A DNA stretch of 64,000 nt from Cyrtodaria siliqua (lineage: Eukaryota; Mollusca; Bivalvia; Adapedonta; Hiatellidae): NCBI GenBank assembly GCA_037043455.1, contig JAWPHD010010251.1, forward strand, positions 1-64,000, read 5' to 3'. A program made the position numbers and the translations under genes. Positions 35,101 through 46,400 of this stretch are shown here, piece after piece. The number at the start of each line of letters is the position of its first letter. Positions within the stretch are counted from its first letter, which is position 1. The notes below the pieces were generated by a model. The model did no database searches and was not told where the DNA came from. It saw nothing but the letters and a program-made list of their open reading frames with translations.

Positions 35101-36329
35101 CATAAACTAACTATGAAGCGGATCCGAATGAGAGATAACGATACTAGGAGAATATTAATATAAAATAACATTTCACAATGATGCCGAAAATAATGATAAA
35201 CATTTTCAAAGAAGCGAGAATAAGGTAATTTTTTAAGTAGATTGGAAAGCAGCGAAAAGTACGCTCTACATGATGTAAGTTATCAAGTGGTCTTAAAACA
35301 CTAGGACTATGATGATTTTGAGAAACCCGATGAGAAAAGCATTCCTGTGTCATTCGAGTTGGATGACTCGTTGCCACCTCTAGGTATCTGCGATTCTGGA
35401 GAACACCGAATTTGGAGACCACCGCTAAAACTGGGATTGTTGCCTCGAAGACCATCGATAGTAAAACTGATGACTTAGGGTCTCCGAGGGACCGCCAAAT
35501 TTGGGGACAAACCGCTTTCCCTTTATCAGACCAAACATTGAATCATGGAATTATCTCGCGACTTTGCAGCGAAAATGTCCATTATTTTTCAATGCCCTAA
35601 AGGCTATATACATGCGTAATTAAAATGTGATGACTATTGCAAAATTCAGTTGTTTCAGTGTACGATACCTCCTTTGAAGGAGCACGCTGATAACTGTCAC
35701 GCAGACGCATTGTTTGGGGTCCCATTCCCTGTCGCCGATCCCTCCCCATCCAAAATTTAAGTTTGTATGCCCCTGGTAACTATGATACTTACACACAGAC
35801 GGCGAGACCCAACAAAACGAGAGGGTCGGGGCGCAGGACAGAACGGGCTCCGGAAATGGCAGTTTCCGGGATCAAGAAGAGCGGGATCAGGGAATCAATC
35901 TCGATAAGCGAGATTAAGTTCGGAGATGGTCTTGACTGAACGGGACGTCGGACTGAGGTTGTTTGGACTCTAGACCAAGGGCCCAGTCCTTAGTACAGTC
36001 CTTTGATTTTTGCCCCCTTTTCCCCACTGCTAATGAGAGCTGGAAAGGGATACAAGGGGGTAAAGGTTGGAGTTTCAAGTCCCGAGTATCTTTGATCCAC
36101 TCTAAACCCACTCAACAAATTATAATTGTCTTATGACGACATTTCAGCACCAAAATCGGATCCAGAGCGCGCTTTCTCATACAAAGAGTGTTCTCTAGCG
36201 ACAATTACAATAATGTGATTATTGGCATTCGCTCTGGGAAACTTCTCTAGTTGTGAATGATTACACTTGCCGACAAGTTCAAATATCTCTGTTCACTTGT
36301 TAAAATATCAGGCACTTGGTATTAAAAGA
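35101..36329. other. Unassigned, including a GC-rich patch 35690-36120
   Basis: The GC-rich patch has paired words (CCCCCTTTTCC near 36012 and GGAAAGGGATACAAGGGGG near 36042; ATCTCGATAAGCGAGAT near 35898) and no convincing frame. A 103-codon minus frame at 35144-35455 and a 62-codon plus frame at 35412-35600 are unrecognised. Confidence 0.35.
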
Positions 36330-36597
36330 GCGGTTGGTATTACATTATCAGCCGAAATGTTTTTCTTTATCGGTTGATAAAAAAATCACATTATCGGACA
36401 AACAAATGTTACAATATCGCTTGTAAAATATATTATTACGTTATCAGTAAATTCGCTTTACAATATCGGTCAGAAATGTAATTACATTATTGGTGAATTT
36501 TATTACAGTATCGGTCGATGTTACATTAGCAATAGTTTTTTATTACAAGTTTATTTACGTTACAGTTTAGGTATTTTATTACATTATCGGTCGTAAC
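36330..36597. repeat. Degenerate tandem repeat of TTACATTATCGGT words
   Basis: TTACATTATCAGCC, TCACATTATCGGAC, TTACAATATCGCTT, TTACGTTATCAGTA, TTACAATATCGGTC, TTACATTATTGGTG, TTACAGTATCGGTC and TTACATTATCGGTC follow each other at about 20-30 bp spacing. It abuts duplicated block B. Confidence 0.8.
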
Positions 36598-38210
36598 ACG
36601 GGTGTATAAGAATATTTCAGCCTATTGGATTTCATTTTGGTACAAAATCAAACCTGTTGGAAGCAACCTGCTGGAAATCTGTATAACTAATATGCCCGAC
36701 TTCTTAGATGCTGAAGAAGCGGAATTAACGCTCACGTTTTTTTCTCACAATGTTTCAATAATCAAAATTCCGCCAGCATTGCATTATCGCAAATTATCAG
36801 ACTCTGCATTTCTAATTACGTTTGAGTGCAGCATGAGGAAGTGGTAAAGTTCGCCGTATCAGAGGAAATAAAAACCAATAGAATACAATTATTTTCCCCC
36901 AGGCGTGTTTCGCCTCAGTTAAATATCAGAGGTCTAGCAATATTGTTTGGTTCGTTTATCTTGTCAACCAACTTACCCTAGAACCCTTTCCCTGCTCGAT
37001 GATTGGTTGGTAATTGGTGTAGTCTTGCCTAAACGAACTTTTGCGTACATACGTAACACAGAGTACATTTTGGACAACGTGTACATACTACCATAGTTCT
37101 GTATAAATGATTATCGCCGCTTCTTTTACACTGGCAAACCAACAAGGCTTACCAAGTGAGACAACTAGCTGGCAGGCATTATATAAGATGGACCTTCATA
37201 TTGTTTAATCCACCCCTAATTTCCCCTTCCACACCCAATCAGAAAAGGACTGTACAATTTTTTTTAATATTTTGTTATGTCGAAATAATCGCCATAGCTT
37301 GACAATTGTCTTTCAATGTGTTTAAAAACGTCCCTTACAGCGGTGGTATTGCATTTGAAAGGCCAGCTAGAGAAACAAAGACCTGTGTCGCGTTTCTCTC
37401 GTAGCATTGATTCGAGTATTTTAGCTTTAATTTGATGATAAATACATCATAATTATATAGTACTATATCAATAATAACATCAAACTCAGGAATACATGTA
37501 GATATACCGCTGTGTAACAGTCGTTCTAGGTCAACACTGTGATGTATATACGCTTTAAAACACATACTACCACGCTTTAAAACACATACTACCCTCAGAA
37601 TGATTTACTTGGATAGGACAAAAAGAAATGCAAGATTTGGCGAAAATAATCAAAATTAATATGTTTTACAAGAAAATTATACATTTTCAAAGGCATAATG
37701 TCATCCACTAAAAGCAAAACATAACTTCCAATTCATTGAATGGACATCATCTGCGCACATGATTGTGTTATATTATGAAAGATATTCTGATTAGCTTTGA
37801 TCTTTGATTTCTTTCTGAAACGTTATATTATTATTATATACCATTTAATTTCTACTTTATTTCATTGATGAATGGTATTCCATTGATGAATTTATTTTAG
37901 AGAAACTTGTTTATTGTACAATGACACAAACTGTAAAAAAGGTAATAATGGTCAGGCCAAAATTAATTTATATATATTGAGGATCTTACTGGATTTTTTT
38001 GTTTTCGGAAAGTAGTTGAATATGTTTGTATTTGTTTTCAAGGTACGAAGTTTCAACTCGAATGTATAATGCAGGATTCGTTTGACCATAATGATATGAT
38101 ATGTATGCCATGGACTATTGCGTATCATACAATTGGAAACAACATTTTTCTCCAGTGATTGTCTGTAGTTGTTTAAATTGTGATTATTGAACTAATAATG
38201 ATTATGATCT
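36597..38210. repeat. Duplicated block, copy B, part 1
   Basis: It is homologous to 1955-3385 (see landmarks there). It carries about 200 bp more than copy A, including the stretch near 36950-37080. Neither Penelope-like DNA nor mariner occurs between its two parts. The frames at 36602-36847 and 37335-37565 are not conserved in copy A. Confidence 0.75.
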
Positions 38211-38439
38211 TAGTCTCTTCTTGATGGTTGTTTATGTCATTATAAATGATGTATTGCCTCATATAAATATGAGGACATGTTTAAAATGTATATAGTTGAC
38301 TTGGATTTGGATACAAGGTACACAGCGTGTACGAATCACTATTCATCACGCGGAGGGTACCTGGGTAACTAAGTGATAGCGCCGCCGACTGAGCTACCCG
38401 GAATTTCAATGTTCCCACAATATAATTATAGACTGCGTC
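38211..38439 (-). mobile_element. tRNA-derived SINE head inside block B
   Basis: On the minus strand GGGTAGCTCAGTCGGCGGCG (38401-38382) is an excellent pol III A box (TAGCTCAGTCGG). It is followed by GTACCCTCCGCGTGATGAAT and ACACGCTGTGTACC. A B box at the proper distance is not recognisable, so this is a decayed or rearranged tRNA-derived insertion. It occupies the gap between the two parts of block B, where block A has the Penelope-like end and mariner. Confidence 0.55.
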
Positions 38440-38950
38440 ATATATTTTTAGCAAATGTCTTCTTCTAGTATCATATTCCTATGACGATGTACTTGCGCAG
38501 TATCATACAGAATCTTAAGAGAATTCTCTCAACTTGATTTGATCTTAAACGAAGATTAAATTAGATACAACTAAAAAGCAATATTGTTATTCTAGACGAA
38601 ATAAGAAATAATTGACACATGATATGCCAATAAGTTAATCGAAAGAAACACGTTTCGTCTTAGATGAGCTTTTTACGTAACACTCACTTTAGGATATACA
38701 AATCTCCAGAAGGAGCAATGATCGGTTGTCCCTGTGATTGCATTACTGTCGATAAACCCGATTGTTCACTTTGCTCTGCTCCTATGCTGAAGGAATAAAA
38801 CAACATATTTTACCAAAATTACGTTCATCATTTAACACCTTTTATTTTCGCCCACACAAGCATAAGATATATTCAACTAGATGTTCTGTTTGACATTCAG
38901 GTATAAAACATATTCCTCAGACTCAATGCCGTTGAATGTCAGTATCCATC
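38440..38950. repeat. Duplicated block, copy B, part 2
   Basis: It matches 5885-6330 (see landmarks there). Confidence 0.65.
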
Positions 38951-40034
38951 GAACATATACATTTAAGGTACCTGGCATGTATCGAAAAACGAATATTTAT
39001 GGTTGCACTCAAGTATTTTTAGCGAGTTTAATATATCTCTTGACAAACTGTTCCATGAAATAAAATAAAAACTCATGAAATATTGCTGTTTGCAGTCTGC
39101 TGATACTTCCTCTCCAATCGGAACTACCACGCTGATTTCCACCGGCAATACATATTTAAATTTACGGATATCAACGCGGCAGTTCTGATTAAAGCGGAAT
39201 CATCTAGGCATGCAACGGAACCTTACCGGAAAAATACGATGACTGTGTATTGCAAGTTACTTAGTCTGTTTTGTCGTTATAGAATATAATAAATAAAGTA
39301 CTAAAAGCATAGTCATCATTTTTGAGAACTGTGTCTGTAAAATAAATACTGCATTAACACGGTACTGGTAAATACCTCTCTTGCTTGAAACTTTCTCGCT
39401 TCCCACAGCTACAGGTTTAAATACCGCAAGGAGTTCGACATGTAGAAGTGAGAAGTTGTCCATTCTTACGGATGCGTGAGGTATACAGTATCCAAGAAAA
39501 CGTGGGGGGTCTGCCTATAGCACTAACAAATCGATCGTCTTTTATAACCTTAAATATGCTAACAACCAACAAACCAACCAGCCACCCCTTGCTTGACATC
39601 GTCACATGAATGGTAGAGTTAGGACAGGTCGGCCCGGTGTCATATCTCAATGGCGTGATATTGCCAGTATGGAAATATAAAGTTGAGCATTGAGCCCTCT
39701 TAGAAGACGACACCGTAGTAATATAACTGAAGACTCTGAAAAATGCGCACCTGCATTGGTATATTAGCATTTCAAAGGGTACACTATCAAATAGCACGAT
39801 AACAGTTTAGTAAATGCAATACATTATATGTTGTTTTGTGTTTACTGCATATAAAAACTTTATTGGAAGGACCTCATCATCCACCACGCTGTCGAATAAC
39901 ACCACCTTCTCACGCGTATGTCAACAGTGATATACAGCTATCTATACGAGTTCTTCCCCTCCCACACCCACCCTTGTACACCCCAAATACAATAGCCTGG
40001 AAACAGTTATACACGTTTCATCTGTAAGTACAGT
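38951..40034. other. Unassigned; one 126-codon minus-strand frame
   Basis: The frame at 39797-39417 has a hydrophobic stretch (GWLVGLLVVSIFKVI) and several cysteines but no recognised domain. No splice or promoter evidence supports it as a gene. Confidence 0.3.
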
Positions 40035-41440
40035 TTTTGGCCTGTAACCATACTAAAGCGTTTTTACCAACGACTGTTCAGACAATTACAATAAGTGGAA
40101 TTGCCAAGAAGTTTGTGAGGCACTTACTTTCCTATTAGATAATATTTTCCTCAGGTTTGGAACTACCGTTTATAGACACATTGTTGGAATCTCTATGGGG
40201 ACAAACTATGCACCTCTTGTTGCAGATTTGTGTGTATATTGCTATGAAAGAGATGTTTTGTAGATACTCAGACATTACTAAGTAATGCCTTTAATTATAC
40301 ATTTTGGTATCTGGATGACATATTGAACATTGACATTACGTTCTTTGCTACTATGGTTAATATTATAATTCCCAAATAACTTCAACTCAACAAAGCTTAT
40401 ATTTCTGATACTGTCTCTTCATTTCTTGATTTACATCTCTCTATTAAAAAAAGAGAAATAATATGTAAAATATACGACAAAAAAGATGAATGTGTTATTG
40501 TTAATTATCCCTACTTAGATGGCGATGTTCACCGAGCTACTTCTTATGGAGTCTATGTTTCTCAAATTATTCGTTTTTCAGGAGATTGTAGTCGAGTTAA
40601 GGACTTTAATAATCGCAATATCTCTATAACTAAAATGCTATTCCATTACGACTACCGTCCTTATAAACTTCGAAATATATTTGTATTATCGTAACCATGA
40701 TGTACTTTTAAAATATAGAAGTAATGTAAGAACCCTTCTACGACAAGGACTATCACATCCTGGCTTCTATGTTGATATGATTTACAAACTTCGTATGATC
40801 CTTGGTCATAGTCACGTTAATAAACGTTGCCATTATGCTTTCGTCTTTGATTATGCGATGATAGGACAGATTGTAGACCATATGATAACATCTACCTAAA
40901 TCCTCAAAGGACGGTAGTGGCTGATGCTTGTCTTAAATATTGTCTTGGCGTACCCCTTATGGTATACTCTCTCGTTGCTCTGGCTTCTGCCAAGTCACTG
41001 AGTATTGCTTTGTGGCTGTCTTTGTTTTTTTGTTATATTCATATATATATGATTATTTTTGTGTTATACTTATATTGACTATTAATGCAGCATTGTTTGT
41101 TAGACAATATAACCTGGGAGGATATTTACACTGTCGCGTTTTATAGGGATGACAATAGGGTAAGAGTGAGGTTTGGTACAACATATAACCTGGTTTATAG
41201 GGATGACAATAGGGTAAGAGTGAGGTTTGGTACAACATATAACCTGGTTTAAACCCATAGCACCCCATCTTACCAGTAACCGTTCCAAGACGGTAGCCAT
41301 ATTGTTAACCCTGTTATGTTTGTGATGTCGTATCTTCCCTTCTATTCATCTTAGTAATTGTTTTTTTTCTGTTCGTGCTTTTGGTCGACTGTGGTTCTTG
41401 AATGCTACATTTAATGTTCGACTTTTATATTTACCATCAT
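40035..41440 (+). pseudogene. Penelope-like element, RT core to 3' end
   Basis: Plus-strand words in order are QEVCEALTFLLDNIFLRFGT (about 40105), YRHIVGISMGTNYAPLVADL (RT motif B region, about 40180), a decayed catalytic region whose nucleotides still spell TATCTGGATGACAT (YLDD, 40309), SFLDLHLSI-like, VYISQII-like, LLRQGLSHPGFYVDMIYKLR (about 40735), YAFVFDYAMIGQIVDH, then the SLVALASAKSLS-like block and the 3' tail with GGGTAAGAGTGAGGTTTGGT and the terminal TTCGACTTTTATATT. Stops and frameshifts are frequent. With the minus-strand copy at 33345-34850 it covers most of the family's protein. The copy lacks the N-terminal half, as expected from 5' truncation. Confidence 0.7.
41142..41250. repeat. 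Tandem duplication of 54 bp in the Penelope-like tail
   Basis: TTATAGGGATGACAATAGGG through GGTTTGGTACAACATATAAC and CTGGT is present twice in a row without visible differences. Other family copies have it once. Confidence 0.9.
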
Positions 41441-41994
41441 GCATTAGAACACACACCGGTATATGTTCCGTGTAATTCTAACGACCTAAACAAACTTAAC
41501 GTATTATTTTATCTAAGTTAACTATGGACATTTATCGTACAACCGCCGGCTAAATGATTCAAAATTGCCCTATTATGCTATAATTGGTGTCATGCGCTTA
41601 TAAATAAAGAAGCACCTAGCTAATAATTAAAAAAATGTACGGAAATGAAAATAAAAATAGATAATAACATTCCACGAGAAAGAAAGGATATAAATGTGCG
41701 CTATGGTGACAACATCTTCCATAGGAAAATATAGCAAGACGACAAAAAATTAATGTATTGCAATGTGTAACAAAGGCAGAAGTCTAAACATAGAGCTGGT
41801 GTTATAACCATGGTTATATACTGAGGGAAAAAGGTTTAAGTTTTTGTTACATCCTGGAAATAATACATTTTTGGTTGTAAAATCAAGAAACTACTGCCAT
41901 AGACACAATATTTTATTAAACACACAGCAATAATAGTCGAACATCTTAATGACGTAACGAATAAATGAACGTAAAGTCCCAAAATATCAGTATG
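41441..41994. other. Unassigned
   Basis: Nothing supported. Confidence 0.4.
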
Positions 41995-42182
41995 TAATAG
42001 ATAGAGCCTGGTCTCAGAGAGTTGGCTTATTTAAACACCGAGATGGGCGTAGCCCATCGAGTTGTTTAAATAACCAAAGAGCTGAGACAGACTCTATCTT
42101 TTTTGTAGCATGGTGTACTTAGTAACACAGTGACGTCATTGTGACCGTACTCTAAATTCCAATATCCGGTAGTTGTAGGTCG
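41995..42182 (+). repeat. 187-bp fold-back element, left copy
   Basis: The first 100 bp form a near-complete palindrome: ATAGAGCCTGGTCTCAGAGA, GGCTTATTTAAACACC, the centre GATGGGCGTAGCCCATC, then GTTTAAATAACC and CTGAGACAGACTCTAT. A shared flank follows (GTAGCATGGTGTACTTAGTA, GTGACGTCATTGTGAC, CCAATATCCGGTAGTTGTAG). The whole unit recurs in inverse orientation at 46089-46275. Confidence 0.9.
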
Positions 42183-42450
42183 TAGTCATTGTATGTAAAT
42201 AGATATTAAACCTGTAATTAGACGCCAGCGTACGTGAACATATTAAACAATGAATAGACGATCCTTTACGTAAATAGATATCAAAGCAGTAAATCGAACC
42301 CCTTTTATCGTTGTATAAGAATAGATGTTAATGCAATAAATAGACCCCCTCGTACGTGAATAGATATTAAAGTGACTATCTCGTACGCGAATAAATATTA
42401 AAATAGTACCTAGACGCCCACGTACTTAAATATACATAGACGGTATTGTA
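42183..42450. repeat. Degenerate tandem repeat with TACGTGAATAGATATTAAA words
   Basis: At roughly 45-bp spacing one reads TATGTAAATAGATATTAAA, TACGTGAACATATTAAA, TACGTAAATAGATATCAAA, TACGTGAATAGATATTAAA and TACGCGAATAAATATTAAA, often followed by TAGACGCC or TAGACC words. Confidence 0.75.
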
Positions 42451-43324
42451 TGTGGACCGTAATTAAAGCCACTTTAATTAAGATGTGGAACTGAAAGAAA
42501 ATAATCAACTATTTGCGAAGTTACTGTATATTGAAAACAAATCATATCTAACCAAGTCTGTTCTCAAAAGACCCATTTTGTTTTTATTTGTATTTAAAAC
42601 GACATTAATGAAAATGACGCATAGCTTTTCACGAACTACACCCTACATTTTGTTTTGTCTTACGCTATCATCATGATAATAATAGTATTTGTCGGAAAAC
42701 ATCTCAACGCGTCATACATTCAGATGCGCGCAGCTGAAGAAATTGTGAGAACTTGAGGACTAATTTCCGTTAATTATCATCCAAGGCGGGAGGTAAACTC
42801 AGGAGTGATCTATATTGCTTTACGTTTTTCACCATGATAACGATGATATTTCTTAGAACAACTATGACATTGTATGTCGAACTGTTCTGTAATTATAACT
42901 GTATGTGTTATTTGTGTCGTACGTTTTGAACTTATCTAATATAAAACTTGATCTATATAAGTTATTATCATGGAGATATGCACTTTTCGAGCAAATGAAG
43001 GGGTTAGCTAACATATTTATTCGGCAGTGACGGATAAAGTAAAGTAAAAACAGAATGCCTCGAGCGTCATTTATTTTCGCCACGTTATTGGACGCCATGA
43101 AGAACAAACAATATGGCGACGTCCACGTCAAGTGTAACATTAAAAAACAAACAGAACAAGTGGATACTCTTCATGATAAATAAAAATCAACAGCCGTGCA
43201 TTTTACTATCAATAAATCAAGTGTATTAAGCTCAGAACAAAAACGCAGCATATCTAATCAGAGCATTACCATTCCGTGTTTACTTAACATAGGTATATAA
43301 GTCAATCAGGAAATGTAGCATTCA
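42451..43324. other. Unassigned
   Basis: No supported feature. Confidence 0.4.
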
Positions 43325-43935
43325 AGTACCACTGTTAACCAAAAACACGCACAGAAACAAACAAAAACTACAAAGATGAATGAAAGGCAAAATATGACAT
43401 CGCAAACATAAAACCGTTGACAATAGGGCTACCAACTTGGAACGGTCAGTTGCAAAAAAGGCCGCTGGAAACTTTAACCAGGTTCTAGGGTGCACAAACC
43501 TCACTCTTACCATATTGTCATCCCAATAAAACGGTCTAAATAAAGATATCCCCGCCAGGTTATGTTCTCTAACAAACAAAACAGCATTAATAACAATGTA
43601 GGTAGAAGCTATAAATGATCATGTATTTATAATATCAAGAAACAAACGCCTATAAAGCCACAAAGCAAGTTCTCAACGACTTCGCAGGAGCCAGAGTAAC
43701 AAGAGAACACACCATTAAGTGTATGACAAGACAATATTTAAGACAAACATCAAACGCTACCGTCCTATGAGCATTTAGGTAGAAGTCATCATAGGGTCAA
43801 CAATTTGTCAGGTCATAACAGTAAATGGGTCAACCACTCTTTTGATAAACTGTTCAACAAGTTTTATACATAGTGTATGAACGTGATTATTACCAAGGAT
43901 CTAACTAAATTTGCAAACCACATCACCTTAGAAGT
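43325..43935 (-). pseudogene. Penelope-like 3' fragment, inverted
   Basis: From 43935 down, the minus strand passes through the KL-rich segment, the TGGTGTGTTCTCTTGTTACT block, the CCTGGCGGGGATATC block, GGTAAGAGTGAGGTTTG, CTGACCGTTCCAAGTTGG and TATTGTCAACGG. Frames are broken and the RT core is absent. Confidence 0.7.
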
Positions 43936-43973
43936 AAGGTTGTGTCCAAAACAGCATTCAAAACAAACGACAA

Positions 43974-44330
43974 CATTACGTAGTCCCGCCTGATACGAAA
44001 GCTTATATTAGCATAATTTTATAACGGATATTTCGACAATAAAACATGTTGTAACCCTGTCTTCAACACCCTTTCTGTTGTTTGTTGTCTCTTTCATTGT
44101 ATTATCAAGTCTTTGTTTGCAGTACAGTGCGGACCTACGATGCCATTGCGTTCGGACGCTGTGGTTTCTTTAGGACCCTATATCCCATTTTCTTTATTAA
44201 AACATTTTTTACTGACACAAATGCAATAACCTGTTTAAAATTACCTTTAATATTACAATATGCAAACTCTTTAAGCCTAAATTAAGGTTTTATTTCATAC
44301 CCCAGCCAGGTTCAGGTGGGTTTATGAAAG
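43974..44330 (+). mobile_element. CATTACGTGG MITE, copy 3, left part (interrupted)
   Basis: It starts CATTACGTAGTCCCGCC (43974) and carries TTTATAACGGATATTTCGAC, ATAAAACATGTT, then about 150 bp not found in other copies (about 44050-44200), then CTGTTTAAAATTACC, ATATGCAAACTCTTTAAGCC and TTTCATACCCCAGCC. It ends at TTTATGAAAG (44330), where Penelope-like DNA begins. The missing right end is found at 44868-44895. Confidence 0.85.
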
Positions 44331-44867
44331 AAATATAAAAAGATCGGACAGGGAAAGTAGCATTCAAGGAGGACAGTCAACCACAAAACACAGAAACAAA
44401 CATGCAAACGGACAAACAGGAAGGCAAAAGTAATAATAAAAGTAAACGACATCACAAACACAAAAGGGTTGACAATAGGGCTACCGCCTTGGAAAGGTCA
44501 GTGGCAAAATAGGCCACTGGGGGTTTAAACCTGTTCTAGGGTGCACCAAACCTCACACTTACCCATCTGTCATCCCATTAAAACAGGACAGTGTAAATAA
44601 AGAAATCCCCGCCATAATCTTATCTCTGACCAACAAGGCAGCATCAATAGGCAATATAAGTAAAACACAAATATGCTCGTGTAAATATAATACAAAAAAA
44701 AACAATATCCTAGAAAGCCACAATGAAGGTACTCAATGACTTGGCAGAAGCCAGAGCAATAAGAGAATAAACCATTAAGGGCACGACAAGAAAGATCATA
44801 GACAAACATCAAACGCCACCGTGAACTGTAAAAGGGTCCACCACCAAGCATGCAGTACGTTGCAAAA
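44331..44867 (-). mobile_element. Penelope-like 3' end inserted in the MITE, inverted
   Basis: The 3' terminus is AAATATAAAAAGATCGGACA (plus sense, 44331), and the 5'-truncated edge is near ACGTTGCAAAATGA (44858-44870). It holds the tail blocks and the SCRALNGLFSYCSGFCQVIE segment on the minus strand (about 44790-44730). ATGAAAG is present on both sides (44324-44330 and 44867-44873), which would be a 7-bp target duplication. ATGA is also native to the family at this position, so part of it may be microhomology. Confidence 0.75.
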
Positions 44868-44895
44868 TGAAAGTTAATACTCGGAACACGTAATG
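44868..44895 (+). mobile_element. CATTACGTGG MITE, copy 3, right end
   Basis: TGAAAGTTAATACTCGGAAC followed by ACGTAATG equals the right end of the other copies and completes the MITE broken by the Penelope-like insertion. Confidence 0.85.
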
Positions 44896-44934
44896 AGTAC
44901 GCGGATACATATAACCAAAGTATATGACACTAAA

Positions 44935-45232
44935 AAACAAACGGGTACACACTATGAGTACCGCACTGGAACTGTCAGTGGCGCAAAGAGTGTTAAATCA
45001 GGTTCAAGGCTGGACGAAACCTCACTTGTATCCCTTTTGTCACCCTAATAAAACAGGAAAGTGTAAATAAAGAAAAAACAATCACACTATATCCTTTAAT
45101 AAACTGGAACTAAATAATAGTCAGTATATGTAAAACACACAGATGATCTTGTAGGTATGAATACAGAGAAGAACAACACAAAAAACAATAGCCTAGACAG
45201 CCACAACGTTAATACTCAATGACTTGGTAGAG
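44935..45232 (-). repeat. Penelope-like 3' fragment, inverted
   Basis: CACTGGAACTGTCAGTGGCG, AAACCTCACTTGTATCCC, CCTAATAAAACAGGAAAGTG and CAATGACTTGGTAGAG mirror the family tail. It is a separate insertion from the one ending at 44867, since MITE DNA lies between. Confidence 0.65.
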
Positions 45233-45470
45233 TATGGTTGAGATTTGGTACCTGGTTTTAAGACTTAGTGGCATTTTTGACACTGACCGTTCAAATGCGG
45301 TACCCCTGTTGTCAACCATGTTTATGCCAGAGGGTTGTGTGTTATACTATGCGTCTGTTTATCCATGTTAGCGTGGTTTGCTTTGAATGCGTGCTTTTGG
45401 ATGGCTGTGAATGCAACATTTTCTGTATATCTACATTTGAGGTCACTGGTATCATTTTAGAATATATATC
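45233..45470 (+). repeat. Penelope-like 3' tail, plus orientation, facing the previous one
   Basis: TATGGTTGAGATTTGGTACC, TGGCATTTTTGACACTGACC, GTTCAAATGCGGTACCCC and GTTGTCAACCATG are tail blocks in plus orientation, joined head-to-head with the inverted fragment ending at about 45232. The junction is abrupt. Confidence 0.6.
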
Positions 45471-46088
45471 GCATAACTTTAAAAAGTTTCGCTCCATTGT
45501 AAAATCAGAACAATGTTGCAATTAAGTTATTAAGTGCAAACAGATGATATAACACTTTTCGTACCAAATATCTAATACTTGCATGCAGTATTTCAAGTAA
45601 TTCACGTTTTTGATTAATAATAAATGCGGACAAATAAAATGAAAGCCTACTCAAGTCGCTATCATACATTACCTAGTGTTATTGACGAGTATGTTTAGTC
45701 CGTTGTTGTTTTGTTCAAATCAGGATTGTATTATATGTTAGTACACAAGTCTCTTTGTCTCAAAGGTGGCGATAAACAGTTGCATAAAATGTGCTATTCC
45801 TCTTTCAGCTAAACACATTTTGCGCGAGCTCTTCAATTATACTCTAGAAATTCAAAAATACCAAATGTATCGAGTGTACCTCATAGTGTCGATGCAGTTA
45901 CCTGTGGATTAAATTACCTGTTCAAAGTTTTCTACGTCATCAAATAAAATCTTATTCTCGCTTTTCACAGATATTGCAATGTGTTAATTGTAAATATATA
46001 GTGTAACATGGTCGGTGACATTTCCTTTGATGAATGCAGAGCATTAAATCGATTAATTTAGGGTAACTAAAGGGGCGTGGCTACACCG
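45471..46088. other. Unassigned
   Basis: No supported feature. Confidence 0.4.
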
Positions 46089-46275
46089 TACTACAACTAC
46101 CGGATATTGGAATTTAGAGTATGGTCCCTATGACGTCACAGTGTTACTAAGTACACCATGCTACAAAAAGGATAGAGTGTGTCTCAGCTCGTTGGTTATT
46201 TAAACACCGAGATGGGCGTAGCCCATAGAGGTGTTTAAATAAGCCAACTCGCTGAGACCAGACTCTATCTGTTAC
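46089..46275 (-). repeat. 187-bp fold-back element, right copy (inverted)
   Basis: It is the reverse complement of 41995-42182 with roughly 90% agreement by eye: CTACAACTACCGGATATTGG, GTGTTACTAAGTACACCATG, the palindrome centre GATGGGCGTAGCCCAT and GCTGAGACCAGACTCTATCT. Confidence 0.9.
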
Positions 46276-46400
46276 TTGTTTTGTATTAATTTCGATTTAA
46301 ATAAACATAAACATGTTCATTAAGCCAACTCGCTGAGACCAGACTCTATCTATTACTTGTTGTGTATTAATTTCGATTTAAATAAACATAAACATGCTCA
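46236..46400. repeat. Tandem duplication of about 82 bp
   Basis: AAGCCAACTCGCTGAGACCA through TTTCGATTTAAATAAACATA to ACATG(T/C)TCAT occurs twice in a row, copying the outer edge of the fold-back plus its flank. Confidence 0.92.

Noticed and set aside
39417..39797. 126-codon minus-strand gene
   Set aside because: No recognisable domain or exon context; length is within what chance gives in 64 kb.
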